Origin: Bacillota bacterium
GTDB lineage: Bacteria > Bacillota > Dehalobacteriia > UBA4068 > UBA4997
Length of the DNA stretch: 41,825 nucleotides
Direction: 5' to 3'
Assembly: GCA_021769035.1 (NCBI GenBank)
Contig: JAETTP010000018.1
Coordinates: 1-41,825 of the forward strand
Made by a program: the position numbers and the translations under genes. Below the pieces are notes generated by a model. It was not told the DNA's origin. It did no database searches and worked only from the letters and a program-made list of their open reading frames with translations. The first letter of the stretch is position 1. Every line of letters starts with the position of its first letter. Positions 12,414 to 21,847 of this stretch are shown here, piece by piece.

Positions 12414-15400
12414 TTAGTCATCCAAATCCAACGAGTAATCATCAGGGTCGCGCAAAGCGTCCAAATCGTCCAAATTGGTGGCGGTGCTCAAATCGTCCAC
12501 CTTAAACTGAACCATTTCGCGCTCCAGCTCAGCAATATCATTGGCTGTTGGCAGCCTATCCAAATCGACTTCCTCATCGTAATCGTCGTCCATATCATCA
12601 GGGTCGTCAGAGAAGTCCTCGTCCTCTTCATAGTCGTCGCCCTCCGGCCGGCCCAAGCCGTCGCCCTGGCCGATGTCCAAATCCAGCTCGCGGGCGGTTT
12701 CAGCCACGTTTTCGTTATATTCGTCCTCTTCCCGAATATCGATAATTTCATTGTTTTTATCGAGAATATCCACACTCAGGCACAAGCTTTGCAATTCCCG
12801 AATCAACACCTTAAAGGATTCCGGGATGCCGGGCTCCGGCACATTTTCGCCTTTCACAATCGCCTCGTAGGTGCGCACGCGCCCGGTTATATCGTCCGAT
12901 TTCACGGTCAAAATTTCCTGCAAGGTATAGGCCGCGCCGTAGGCCTCCAGGGCCCAAACCTCCATCTCGCCAAAACGCTGGCCGCCAAACTGAGCCTTGC
13001 CACCCAACGGCTGCTGCGTCACCAGGGAGTAGGGGCCGGTGCTGCGGGCATGGATCTTATCATCAACCAAATGGTGCAGCTTCAAATAGTACATATAGCC
13101 AACCGTCACCGGGCTGTCAAAGGGCTCGCCGGTGCGGCCGTCATACAAAATGGTCTTAGCGTCCTCACGCATGCCGGCTTCCGCCAAAATCTCTGCAATA
13201 TCGTTATCATTGGCGCCGTCAAACACCGGCGTCGCCACCCGCAGGCCCAACCGCTTGGCAGCCATGCCCAAGTGCGTTTCCAAAATCTGGCCGATGTTCA
13301 TACGCGAGGGCACGCCCAACGGGTTCAACACAATCTGCACCGGGGTGCCGTCCGGCAGGAACGGCATATCCTCCTGCGGCAGCACACGGGAAACCACGCC
13401 CTTGTTACCATGGCGGCCGGCCATCTTATCGCCAACGGAAATTTTGCGCTTCTGGGCGATGTAAATACGCACCAGATGATGCACGCCCGGCGGCAGTTCG
13501 TCGCCGCGGGCCGCGTCAAAGGTTTTCACATCCACAATCATGCCGGCCTCGCCGTGGGGCACGCGCAAAGAGGTATCGCGCACCTCGCGCGCCTTTTCGC
13601 CAAAGATAGCGCGCAACAGGCGTTCCTCGGCGGTCAGCTCTGTTTCGCCTTTGGGCGTCACTTTGCCCACCAGAATATCGCCGGGCCGCACCTCCGCGCC
13701 GATGCGGATAATGCCGTTTTCGTCCAAATCTTTCAGTATATCGTCGCCCACGTTGGGGATTTCTCGGGTAATCTCCTCCGGCCCCAGCTTGGTATCGCGG
13801 GCGTCGCATTCGTATTCTTCAATATGAATAGAGGTGTAAATATCGTTCTTCACCAGCTCCTCGCTGAGCAGAACCGCGTCCTCGTAGTTATAGCCCTCCC
13901 AGGTCATAAAAGCCACCAAGGCGTTACGGCCCAAGGAAAGCTCGCCGTGGTCGGTGGAGGGGCCGTCGGCAATCGGCTCGCCGGCATGCACTCTCTGGCC
14001 CACCTGCACAATCGGCTTTTGGTTCACGCAGGTGCCCTGGTTGGAGCGTTTGAACTTTTGCAGGTGATGAACCTCCAGCTCGCCGTCGTCGGTGCGCAAC
14101 ACAATCTCGTCGCCGCACACCCGGCTGATAACACCGTCGGCGCGGGCAATCTCGCACACGCCGGAATCCAGGCCGGCCTTAATCTCCATGCCAGTGCCCA
14201 CAAAGGGGGCCTCCGTCACCAGCAAAGGCACAGCTTGCCGCTGCATATTGGCACCCATCAAAGCGCGGTTAGCGTCGTCGTGCTCCAGGAAAGGAATCAA
14301 CGCCGTCGCCACAGAAATCAGCTGCTGGGCGCTCACATCCATATAGGTAATATCCTCGGCCGCCGCCACAAAAATATCGTTAGCGTGACGGGCGTTCACA
14401 CGCGGGCTGATAAAGTAACCGTTCTCGTCCACCGGCTCGTTAGCCTGGGCAATAACATGCTTATCCTCCTCGTCGGCCACCAGATAGTCAATTTCGTCCA
14501 GCACCCGGCAATTTTCCACCCGGCGATAGGGCGTTTCAATAAAGCCATATTCATTAATACGGGCATAAATAGCCAAGGAGCCAATCAGGCCGATGTTCGG
14601 GCCCTCAGGCGTTTCAATCGGGCACATACGACCATAGTGGCTGTGGTGCACGTCGCGCACCTCAAAACCGGCCCGGTCACGGGAAAGGCCGCCGGGCCCC
14701 AGGGCGGAAAGACGGCGTTTGTGGGTCAGCTCCGCCAGCGGGTTGTTCTGATCCATAAACTGGGAGAGCTGGGAGGAACCGAAAAATTCCTTGATGGCAG
14801 CCTGCACCGGCCGAATGTTCACCAGCATTTGCGGGGTGATGGACTCGGTGTCCTGAATGGTCATGCGCTCTTTCACCACACGCTCCATGCGGGCCAGGCC
14901 AATGCGGAACTGGTTTTGCAGCAGCTCGCCCACGCTACGCAAGCGGCGATTGCCCAAATGGTCAATATCATCCGGCTCATGCTTGCCGTCCATAACCTCC
15001 AAAAAGTAACGCAAAAAGCTGACAATATCAATCTGAGTCAGGTGGCGGATATAACGGCCGGCCAGGCGGGGATTAGCCAGCTCCCCCTCGATATAAGCCT
15101 GAGCCTCATCGCTCCAAACCAGGCCGTCCTCCCGCTGAAAACGGCCAATGCCGTTTTGCAGCTTCTTCTGCACCTTGTAGCGGCCCACGTTGCCCAAATC
15201 ATAGCGTTTGTGGTCAAAAAAGAAGCCGTAAAGCAAGGAGCGGGCGGAATCCACCGTGGGCGGCTCGCCGGGGCGCAGGAGGCGGTAAACCTCCAGCAAG
15301 GCCTGGTCCACACTCTCAGCCTGGTTTTTTTCGTTTTTTTCCAGGGTTTTGGCAATCGCCTCATGCCCGTCAAAAAGCGCCAAAATCTCCTCGTTAGTTT

Positions 15401-16001
15401 CATAACCCAAGGCGCGGATTAAAATAGTGGCCGGGAATTTGCGCATCCGATCAATGCGCACAAACACGCAACCGCTGGCGTCGCTTTCAAATTCCAGCCA
15501 AGCGCCGCGGTTAGGAATCAGGGTGGAGTTAAACAGCTTCACACCGTTCAAATCCATTTCGGAGCTGAAATAAGCGCCGGGGGAGCGCACCAACTGGCTA
15601 ACCACCACGCGCTTAGCGCCATTGATGATGAAAGTGCCGTTTTCCGTCATCAATGGGAAATCCCCCATGAAGACCTCCTGCTCCTTCAACTCGCCGGTTT
15701 CCTTGTTAATCAGGCGCACGCCCACTTTAAGCGGTGCGGCAAAGCTCACGTCCCTTTCCTCGCACTCGTCCAGCTCATATTTCGGCTTACCCAGAGAATA
15801 GCCCACATATTCCAAAACCAGGCTGCCGGTAAAATCCTGGATTGGGACAACATCCTCAAAAATCTCATGCAGGCCTTGCTTCAAAAACCATCCATAGGAA
15901 TCCCTCTGCACATCAATCAGATTAGGCATCTGCATAATCTGCTGATTTCTGGCGTAGCTTCTTCGCTCACGAATAGTGCTGGTTGTTTCCAAATTTGTCA
16001 C
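12414..16001 (-). CDS. rpoB: DNA-directed RNA polymerase subunit beta
   Basis: 1195 aa; [64 protein letters not shown] and [19 protein letters not shown]. Acidic C-terminal tail. Confidence 0.98.
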   Translation of the reverse strand: MTNLETTSTIRERRSYARNQQIMQMPNLIDVQRDSYGWFLKQGLHEIFEDVVPIQDFTGSLVLEYVGYSLGKPKYELDECEERDVSFAAPLKVGVRLINKETGELKEQEVFMGDFPLMTENGTFIINGAKRVVVSQLVRSPGAYFSSEMDLNGVKLFNSTLIPNRGAWLEFESDASGCVFVRIDRMRKFPATILIRALGYETNEEILALFDGHEAIAKTLEKNEKNQAESVDQALLEVYRLLRPGEPPTVDSARSLLYGFFFDHKRYDLGNVGRYKVQKKLQNGIGRFQREDGLVWSDEAQAYIEGELANPRLAGRYIRHLTQIDIVSFLRYFLEVMDGKHEPDDIDHLGNRRLRSVGELLQNQFRIGLARMERVVKERMTIQDTESITPQMLVNIRPVQAAIKEFFGSSQLSQFMDQNNPLAELTHKRRLSALGPGGLSRDRAGFEVRDVHHSHYGRMCPIETPEGPNIGLIGSLAIYARINEYGFIETPYRRVENCRVLDEIDYLVADEEDKHVIAQANEPVDENGYFISPRVNARHANDIFVAAAEDITYMDVSAQQLISVATALIPFLEHDDANRALMGANMQRQAVPLLVTEAPFVGTGMEIKAGLDSGVCEIARADGVISRVCGDEIVLRTDDGELEVHHLQKFKRSNQGTCVNQKPIVQVGQRVHAGEPIADGPSTDHGELSLGRNALVAFMTWEGYNYEDAVLLSEELVKNDIYTSIHIEEYECDARDTKLGPEEITREIPNVGDDILKDLDENGIIRIGAEVRPGDILVGKVTPKGETELTAEERLLRAIFGEKAREVRDTSLRVPHGEAGMIVDVKTFDAARGDELPPGVHHLVRIYIAQKRKISVGDKMAGRHGNKGVVSRVLPQEDMPFLPDGTPVQIVLNPLGVPSRMNIGQILETHLGMAAKRLGLRVATPVFDGANDNDIAEILAEAGMREDAKTILYDGRTGEPFDSPVTVGYMYYLKLHHLVDDKIHARSTGPYSLVTQQPLGGKAQFGGQRFGEMEVWALEAYGAAYTLQEILTVKSDDITGRVRTYEAIVKGENVPEPGIPESFKVLIRELQSLCLSVDILDKNNEIIDIREEDEYNENVAETARELDLDIGQGDGLGRPEGDDYEEDEDFSDDPDDMDDDYDEEVDLDRLPTANDIAELEREMVQFKVDDLSTATNLDDLDALRDPDDYSLDLDD

Positions 16002-16334
16002 CCCTCAAAAAAATTACATTCAACGAGTTGTCCGCTAACAACCACAACCTGGCAAATTGCCGAAACAACAACAAGAAAAAACTGGTGCAACGATTACCTC
16101 GCCCACCCATTTTGCCGCATCCTGCTTCATCTTAAATTTGCCAAAAACTTTGCTGTTAATTGTGATTACCCCTATCGGTAAATCTTTTAATTGTTCACCC
16201 TAAATTTATCTTGCAACGCCGCTTCAAAACGAGGCGGCTCTATATCAAAATATCGCCCCACGGGCTGCTTCTCGCTATCCCAAACAGCCGCTTCCTAACC
16301 CGGCTGACACTTCAAGCAATTATAACAGTAATCT

Positions 16335-16363
16335 ATTATAGCATTTTATACGCCGTCAGTCAA
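16335..16363 (-). promoter_or_regulatory. Promoter of rpoBC
   Basis: Minus strand TTGACT (16358-16363), 17-bp spacer, TATAAT (16335-16340); implies a ~330-nt leader. Confidence 0.65.
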
Positions 16364-16560
16364 TATTCTCCAGCAATTTTTTTACGATTAAAAGTATATT
16401 TTTTTAAATTATGGGCAGGCAAACGGGAAATTAAACCCAATTTTACAAAATATTTGCCTAAAAAGTTCCCGCCAAAATTTTACCAACCTACAAAAAAGAT
16501 TGATTTTTTGCCGCCAATAAGCTACAATATAAGCACAGCCCAAACCCAAGGAGGTCTATC

Positions 16561-17070
16561 ATGCCAGGCAGTGAGTTAATTGTGCACCAAATTGCGCCGG
16601 TTTTTGCCGCCGACAGCCGCGTGCTGCTGCTGGGCAGCCTGCCGTCGCCCAAATCCCGGGCGCAGGGCTTTTACTACGGCCACCCGCAAAACCGCTTTTG
16701 GCCCACCCTGGCGGCCGTGCTGGGCGTGCCGCCACCGGAGCCTGCGGACATTGAGGCCAAGCGCCGCCTGCTGCTGGAACACCGCCTGGCCCTTTGGGAC
16801 GTGCTGGCCAGCTGCCTGATAACCGGCGCAGCCGATAGCTCCATCAGCCAACCCCAGCCCAACGACATCGCTAACCTGCTGCGGCAAACCCAAATTCAGG
16901 CCGTGTTCTGCACCGGGGCCAAAGCGCACAGCCTGTATCAAAAGCTGTGCCTGCCGCAAACCGGGCTGCCCGCCCATAAGCTGCCCTCAACCAGCCCGGC
17001 CAACAGGCGCTGCTCAAATCAACAACTAATCGAGGAATATCAAAAAATCTTATCTTATTTAATATCTTAA
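16561..17070 (+). CDS. DNA-deoxyinosine glycosylase (uracil-DNA glycosylase superfamily)
   Basis: 169 aa; RVLLLGSLPSPKSRAQGFYYGHPQNRFWPTLAAVLG...LWDVLASCLITGAADSSI...VFCTGAKAHSLYQKL...KLPSTSPANRR. Confidence 0.88.
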   Translation: MPGSELIVHQIAPVFAADSRVLLLGSLPSPKSRAQGFYYGHPQNRFWPTLAAVLGVPPPEPADIEAKRRLLLEHRLALWDVLASCLITGAADSSISQPQPNDIANLLRQTQIQAVFCTGAKAHSLYQKLCLPQTGLPAHKLPSTSPANRRCSNQQLIEEYQKILSYLIS

Positions 17071-17123
17071 ACAGTAAGATGTATTTACTAATCGAGGAAT
17101 ATAAAAAAATCTTATCATATTTA
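17026..17123 (+). repeat. Direct duplication (36 bp, period 62 bp) of the 3' end of the glycosylase gene
   Basis: CTAATCGAGGAATATCAAAAAATCTTATCTTATTTA (17026-17061) versus CTAATCGAGGAATATAAAAAAATCTTATCATATTTA (17088-17123). Confidence 0.9.
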
Positions 17124-17149
17124 AATTAGTGTATAGCAAAGGAGAATTT

Positions 17150-19078
17150 ATGTTAAAAATCAAAAAATTGCAGCCCACGCTGCTTCTCATCATCGCTCTA
17201 GCCCTGCTGCTGGCCGTGCCCGGTCGGGCCCAGGCCTATATGCTCTACGAAAATCCGCAGCGGATTATTCTGAACACGCCGGCCAACAACTACACCACAG
17301 CCAATGCCAACGTCAGCATTTTGGGGGCCTGCGACTGGACGCAGCCGCTTTATATGAACGGCCAGCCGGTCAGCTGCACGGAGCACGGCTTTTTCGCCGT
17401 TTACGTTAGCCTCCAGCCAGGAGAGAACACTTTCAATTTCAGTCAACCAAACGGCAACACCAAAAGTATCACTATCAAACGCCAGGGCAGCAGCTCCGGC
17501 GGCGGCTCCGGCGGATCGTTCAACTGGGAGCGCGTCACCTGGTACGAAACACCGCTTTGGGGCACGGTAAAAAGCAACAACATCACTCACCGCCGCCAGG
17601 CGGACAGCTCCCAAAGCCTGCTAAACGCCCTGGCAAAAGGAACCACCAGCCGGATTATCGGCGAATACGGCAGCTACTATTGCCTGGCCGACCGCACCTT
17701 TATCTACAAAAACAACGTCAATCTGATTGCGCAGCCGGCGGCCAACCAAATCACCAGCATCACCATCACGCCACGCACCGCCCAAAACTGCACGGAGGTC
17801 AACTTCAAAGCGGCGGTCAACGCGCTCTACAAAATCGAATCCGAGCAGGGCCAGCTGCGTTTCACCCTGTACGACACCAGCAATGCCTGCCAGCCAGTTT
17901 GGGCCGATAACCCGCTGTTCAGCGACATTCAGATAAACGACCTATCGGACGCGGGCGCGGTGCAGTACGTTTTCAACATCAAGCCGGATACCTTTGTCAA
18001 CGGCTACTACGTGGAGTTCCGGGAGGGCTACATAGTTCTGGGCCTTAAGCAGCCGCCCCAGCTGACCGGGACTGATTTGCAGGGCGCGGTTATCCTGCTG
18101 GACGCGGGCCACGGCGGCGCCGACGGTGGAGCCAGCGGCCCGCCCGGCTCCGCCGGCCCTCTGGAAAAGAACATCAACCTGGTGATTACCAATTACGCCA
18201 AAGCGTATCTGGAGAACCGCGGCGCAACCGTGATTATGACCCGCACTGACGACAGCGAGCTCAGCCTGTCCGCCCGCGTCAGCCTCATTTTGGAGCACAA
18301 GCCGGACCTCTCCATCTCTATCCACACCAATTCCATTGCCGAAACGGCGGATTACACCAGTATCAAAGGCCTACGCAGCTACTACACCTACGGCACTGCT
18401 AAATCCGCGGTGGATTTCATCACCCAAAGGGTCAGCCAGTATGCCGGCATAAACCAAACCACGCCGCAGGTTTCCAACCTGGCCCTCACCCGGATTGAAA
18501 ACACCCCGGCCCTGCTGCTGGAAAACGCCTTTATCAGCAGCCCCAGCGATTATGAAATGATGATTCAAAGCGAATATCAGCAACGCTTCGGCGAGGCTGT
18601 GGGCCAGGCGGCCGCGGAATATATCCTCAGCATTGCCCGGCCCGACGGCGGCGCCTACACCGTCAGCACCATGAGCCAAGCCACCGCCAGCGACCCCGCC
18701 AATCGCCCAATCACCGTTTATCTGGACGGCCAACCCCTCAGCTTCGACGTTGAGCCAATGCTGCAAAACGACAGCACCCTGGTGCCCTTGCGCGTCATCT
18801 TCGAGGCCCTGCAAGCCAGCGTCAGCTGGAACAACCAAACCAAGGACCTCACCGCGCGCCACCCGGCCACCGACACCAACATTTACCTGGCTTTGGGCTC
18901 GCCGCAAATGGAAATCACCCAGGCCGGCCAAACCCGCAGCGTCACCCTAGCCACCCCGGCGGCCATTGTAAACGGCCGGGTTCTGGTGCCTCTGCGCGCC
19001 ATCTCCGAGGGCTTCGGCTGCTCCGTCAGCTGGGAGACGGAAAGCCGCTCCGTGGTTATCCGAACGATTGAAGATTAA
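17150..19078 (+). CDS. N-acetylmuramoyl-L-alanine amidase (Amidase_3) with C-terminal copper amine oxidase N-like domain
   Basis: Signal peptide; VILLDAGHGGADGGASGP...EKNINLVITNYAKAYLENRGATVIMTRTDDSELSLSARV...SISIHTNS is Amidase_3; PITVYLDGQPLSFDVEPMLQNDSTLVPLRVIFEALQASVSWNN is Cu_amine_oxidN1-like. Start moved to the ATG at 17150 after AAAGGAG. Confidence 0.92.
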   Translation: MLKIKKLQPTLLLIIALALLLAVPGRAQAYMLYENPQRIILNTPANNYTTANANVSILGACDWTQPLYMNGQPVSCTEHGFFAVYVSLQPGENTFNFSQPNGNTKSITIKRQGSSSGGGSGGSFNWERVTWYETPLWGTVKSNNITHRRQADSSQSLLNALAKGTTSRIIGEYGSYYCLADRTFIYKNNVNLIAQPAANQITSITITPRTAQNCTEVNFKAAVNALYKIESEQGQLRFTLYDTSNACQPVWADNPLFSDIQINDLSDAGAVQYVFNIKPDTFVNGYYVEFREGYIVLGLKQPPQLTGTDLQGAVILLDAGHGGADGGASGPPGSAGPLEKNINLVITNYAKAYLENRGATVIMTRTDDSELSLSARVSLILEHKPDLSISIHTNSIAETADYTSIKGLRSYYTYGTAKSAVDFITQRVSQYAGINQTTPQVSNLALTRIENTPALLLENAFISSPSDYEMMIQSEYQQRFGEAVGQAAAEYILSIARPDGGAYTVSTMSQATASDPANRPITVYLDGQPLSFDVEPMLQNDSTLVPLRVIFEALQASVSWNNQTKDLTARHPATDTNIYLALGSPQMEITQAGQTRSVTLATPAAIVNGRVLVPLRAISEGFGCSVSWETESRSVVIRTIED

Positions 19079-19119
19079 TAATGAAGACGAAAAGCTGGTA
19101 TTATTTTCCCCAAAAAAGC

Positions 19120-19148
19120 TTGACTATCCCCCAACAAAGTATTACAAT
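19120..19148 (+). promoter_or_regulatory. Promoter of panB
   Basis: TTGACT (19120-19125), 17-bp spacer, TACAAT (19143-19148). Confidence 0.6.
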
Positions 19149-19162
19149 GAATATAATATTTT

Positions 19163-19195
19163 GCGGCCTGTCCGCAGCTTGCCAAAGCGGACGGG
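19163..19195 (+). promoter_or_regulatory. panB leader hairpin with two competing pairings
   Basis: CCTGTCCGC (19167-19175) pairs with GCGGACGGG (19187-19195); alternatively GCGG (19163-19166) pairs with CCGC (19172-19175). Confidence 0.45.
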
Positions 19196-19226
19196 TTAGT
19201 ATCAAAACAAAAGGGGGAAACCCAAA

Positions 19227-20066
19227 ATGAGTGAAAAACAAACCTGGCCCAAAATGCAGAAGATGAAAGAGGCTGGCGAGCGTATTTCTATGCTCACCGC
19301 CTATGATTACTCCAGCGCCTCTATGGCGGAAAAAGCCGGCGTGGATATTCTGCTGGTTGGCGATTCTCTCTCCAATGTGATCCAAGGCAACGACACCACC
19401 CTGCCCGCCACTGTGGACGAGATGATTTACCACACCAAGGCCGTGCGCCGCGGCGCACCCAACACCTGCATAATCTGCGATATGCCGTTCGGCAGCTATG
19501 AAATCTCCGTTGAGGAGGGCGTGCGCAACGCAGTGCGGATCATCAAGGAAACCGGCTGCGACGGTGTGAAGCTGGAGGGCGGGGCCGAGCGGGCGGAGCT
19601 GATTAAGGCGATCACCCAGGCCTCCGTGCCGGTTATGGCCCACATCGGCATGACCCCGCAGAAGATTGCCCAAATGGGCAGCTTTGGCGTGCAGGGCAAG
19701 AGCGTGGAGGCCGCCCAACGCCTGCTGAACGACGCCAAAGCTCTGGAGGCCGCCGGCGCTGTGCAGGTGCTGATGGAATGTGTGCCCAGCCCGCTGGCCG
19801 CCAAAATCACCGAAAGCCTCACTGTGCCCACCATCGGCATTGGCGCAGGCAACGGCTGTACCGGCCAGGTGCTGGTCTGGTACGATATGGCCGGAATGTA
19901 TGACAAGTTTACGCCCAAATTTGTCAAAAAATATATTGAGGCCGGCGCCCTAATCACTCAGGCTATGGCCGACTATGTGAAAGAGGTTAAGGAGGGCACT
20001 TTCCCTGACGAAGCCCACTCCTTTGGCCTAAAAAACGCCGAGGAAATTCTGCCCCGGCTCTACTAG
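19227..20066 (+). CDS. panB: 3-methyl-2-oxobutanoate hydroxymethyltransferase
   Basis: 279 aa; ISMLTAYDYSSASMAEKAGVDILLVGDSLSNVIQGNDTTLPATVDEMIYHTKAV, MAHIGMTPQ, PTIGIGAGNGCTGQVLVWYDM. Confidence 0.97.
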   Translation: MSEKQTWPKMQKMKEAGERISMLTAYDYSSASMAEKAGVDILLVGDSLSNVIQGNDTTLPATVDEMIYHTKAVRRGAPNTCIICDMPFGSYEISVEEGVRNAVRIIKETGCDGVKLEGGAERAELIKAITQASVPVMAHIGMTPQKIAQMGSFGVQGKSVEAAQRLLNDAKALEAAGAVQVLMECVPSPLAAKITESLTVPTIGIGAGNGCTGQVLVWYDMAGMYDKFTPKFVKKYIEAGALITQAMADYVKEVKEGTFPDEAHSFGLKNAEEILPRLY

Positions 20067-20081
20067 GTTTTAAGCAACTTC

Positions 20082-20113
20082 AAAGCCCCTGCGTTAATTT
20101 GCAGGGGCTTTTT
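20082..20113 (+). terminator. Intrinsic terminator of panB
   Basis: AAAGCCCCTGC-gttaattt-GCAGGGGCTTTTT. Confidence 0.9.
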
Positions 20114-20117
20114 GCTA

Positions 20118-20146
20118 TTGACAAAACGCTCACGCTAATATATAAT
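20118..20146 (+). promoter_or_regulatory. Perfect-consensus promoter of a short antisense RNA
   Basis: TTGACA (20118-20123), 17-bp spacer, TATAAT (20141-20146). Confidence 0.85.
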
Positions 20147-20152
20147 ATAATA

Positions 20153-20248
20153 AAAGGCACCGCAAGTAAGCGGTTAGCCCTTAATCTCAGTTTATATTTG
20201 ATAAACCGCTACTAATGGCCGTTAGTGGCGGTTTCCTCTATGTTTTTT
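20153..20248 (+). ncRNA. Candidate antitoxin (antisense) RNA
   Basis: Starts ~7 nt after the perfect promoter; ends near hairpin AAACCGCTACTAA-tggccg-TTAGTGGCGGTTT (20203-20234) and T6 at 20243-20248. Antisense to the 3' part of the minus-strand mini-ORF transcript. Confidence 0.55.
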
Positions 20249-20302
20249 GAGCTTTATGCTGATTACGACATGGAAATGCCATAAATCAAAGCTAATACGC
20301 AT
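20222..20302 (-). CDS. 26-aa candidate type I toxin peptide (MRISFDLWHFHVVISIKLKKHRGNRH)
   Basis: ATG at 20302, TAA at 20222-20224, SD AAAGGAGGTGA with ~5-nt spacing, perfect upstream promoter, hydrophobic N-terminal half and basic C-terminus. Not in the supplied ORF track because of size. Confidence 0.6.
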   Translation of the reverse strand: MRISFDLWHFHVVISIKLKKHRGNRH

Positions 20303-20486
20303 AGGCCTCACCTCCTTTACAAGAGGTTTGGCTAACCGTTAAGTGAGCAGTTAGCGATTGCCAAGTCCTGCGAAGCTGGACGCGGGCAAAGCTTAGTGCG
20401 AACAAATACCGCAGGTGCAAAAAGGATTGTACGAAAACAAAACTTTGTCCCTGCGGTGCCTACCGTTTTGTTACGATGCCTTTTTA

Positions 20487-20515
20487 ATTATACAAACTAC
20501 TGACTGTCTTGTCAA
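20487..20515 (-). promoter_or_regulatory. Perfect-consensus promoter of the mini-ORF mRNA
   Basis: Minus strand TTGACA (20510-20515), 17-bp spacer, TATAAT (20487-20492). Confidence 0.85.
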
Positions 20516-20535
20516 GCATTACAGTCAGTTTCTTT

Positions 20536-20862
20536 TTAATTATCAATAATAAACGTACAATCTAATAATTTTATAAAATTAATAAACGCATCTAGCTGTT
20601 TGCTATTTAAACGTCTTGACAAAAGCAGCAAGTCATTTTCAATATCTAATTTGCTTCTGCCTATATTAAAGAATTCGGCGGGTGTAATGCCTAGATATTC
20701 GCAAATATAGAAAAAATTTCTCATTGACGGTAAACTTTTTCTATTTTCAATGCTATTTATGTAATTAACGCTTTGGCCGATTGACAAACTCATTTCACGT
20801 GCAGAAACGTTTTTAGCAATACGCAGTTCCGCCAGCCTTTTGGCAAAACTTTCTTCTTTCAT
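20536..20862 (-). CDS. XRE-family helix-turn-helix transcriptional regulator
   Basis: 108 aa; FAKRLAELRIAKNVSAREMSLSIGQSVNYINSIENRKSLPSMRNFFYICEYLGITPAEFF. Confidence 0.9.
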   Translation of the reverse strand: MKEESFAKRLAELRIAKNVSAREMSLSIGQSVNYINSIENRKSLPSMRNFFYICEYLGITPAEFFNIGRSKLDIENDLLLLSRRLNSKQLDAFINFIKLLDCTFIIDN

Positions 20863-20953
20863 TGCAACATCTCCTCCTATTGTTTTAATTATACACTATA
20901 ATATTAACAAAATAAACTACCAAAATGGTCGTGACAAAAAAGCTGAAAAATAA

Positions 20954-20982
20954 TTGCAATCCGAAAAAAAATGTGTTAGAAT
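20954..20982 (+). promoter_or_regulatory. Promoter of the Rpn-like gene
   Basis: TTGCAA (20954-20959), 17-bp spacer, TAGAAT (20977-20982). Confidence 0.5.
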
Positions 20983-21003
20983 AAACATAAAGCAGGTGAT
21001 TAT

Positions 21004-21834
21004 TTGGACACTAAGGAAAAACGCTGGCAACGATATTTGGCTCAAATCAAAGCATTTCGGTTGATGGACGACGATTTTATGACCAAATGCTTTGAAGATA
21101 ACACGGAATGTGTAGAATTAATGCTGCAAATCATTCTCAATAAGCCAGACTTAAAAGTTACCGAAGCCAAAACACAGGTCTTTGTGTTAAACCTCAAAAA
21201 TCGCTCCGTGCGCCTGGACGTTTTAGCCACTGACAGCCACGGCCGCAAATATAATATAGAAATTCAGCGCGCCAACAGCGGCGCAGGCTTCAAACGGGCC
21301 AGATACAACAGCAGTATGATTGATGTAAATATGCTGCAAAAAAATCAGGATTTTGCCAACCTACCGGAAACCTATGTAATATTTATCACGGAACAAGATG
21401 TAATTGGCAAAGGCCTGCCGTTATACAGAATAGAGCGTTGTAATCTGGACACCCAAGAAATAATTGATGACGGAGAACATATACTATACGTAAACGGCGC
21501 TTGTCAAAATAATACGCCACTGGGTAAGCTAATGCAAGATATGGCTAATAATGACCCAACAACTATGAATTACAGCCTTTTGGCTAAATGCGTTGATTAT
21601 TACAAAAACAGCAAGGAGGGAAACGAAACTATGTGCAAAGCGATGGAGGACCTCTGGAATGAGGCTGCCAACGAGGGCAAAAAAGAAGGCTTAAAAGAAG
21701 GCAAAAAAGAAAGCCAAAAAGAAACTGCTTTTCGTATGTTAGCTGCCGGAACTTTAACTTTGGAACAAATTGCGGAGTTTTCCGGCCTGACAATAGAAGA
21801 AGTTAAGCAAATCCAAAAGGAAAAATCCGCCTAA
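21004..21834 (+). CDS. Rpn-family recombination-promoting nuclease / PD-(D/E)XK nuclease family transposase
   Basis: 276 aa; RLMDDDFMTKCFEDNTECVELMLQIILNKPDLKV...RLDVLATDSHGRKYNIEIQRANSGAGFKRARYNSSMIDVNML; TTG start. Confidence 0.88.
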   Translation: MDTKEKRWQRYLAQIKAFRLMDDDFMTKCFEDNTECVELMLQIILNKPDLKVTEAKTQVFVLNLKNRSVRLDVLATDSHGRKYNIEIQRANSGAGFKRARYNSSMIDVNMLQKNQDFANLPETYVIFITEQDVIGKGLPLYRIERCNLDTQEIIDDGEHILYVNGACQNNTPLGKLMQDMANNDPTTMNYSLLAKCVDYYKNSKEGNETMCKAMEDLWNEAANEGKKEGLKEGKKESQKETAFRMLAAGTLTLEQIAEFSGLTIEEVKQIQKEKSA

Positions 21835-21847
21835 ACATTATAAATAA

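Noticed and set aside
12402-15422. 1006-aa plus-strand ORF antisense to rpoB
   Set aside because: Same codon-bias artefact as over rpoC; rpoB on the other strand is unambiguous.
20153-20480. The 20.1-20.5 kb element as a leader or riboswitch for a larger gene
   Set aside because: The minus transcript runs toward convergent panB and its terminator, with no downstream minus-strand gene, so the 26-codon ORF is the only plausible product.
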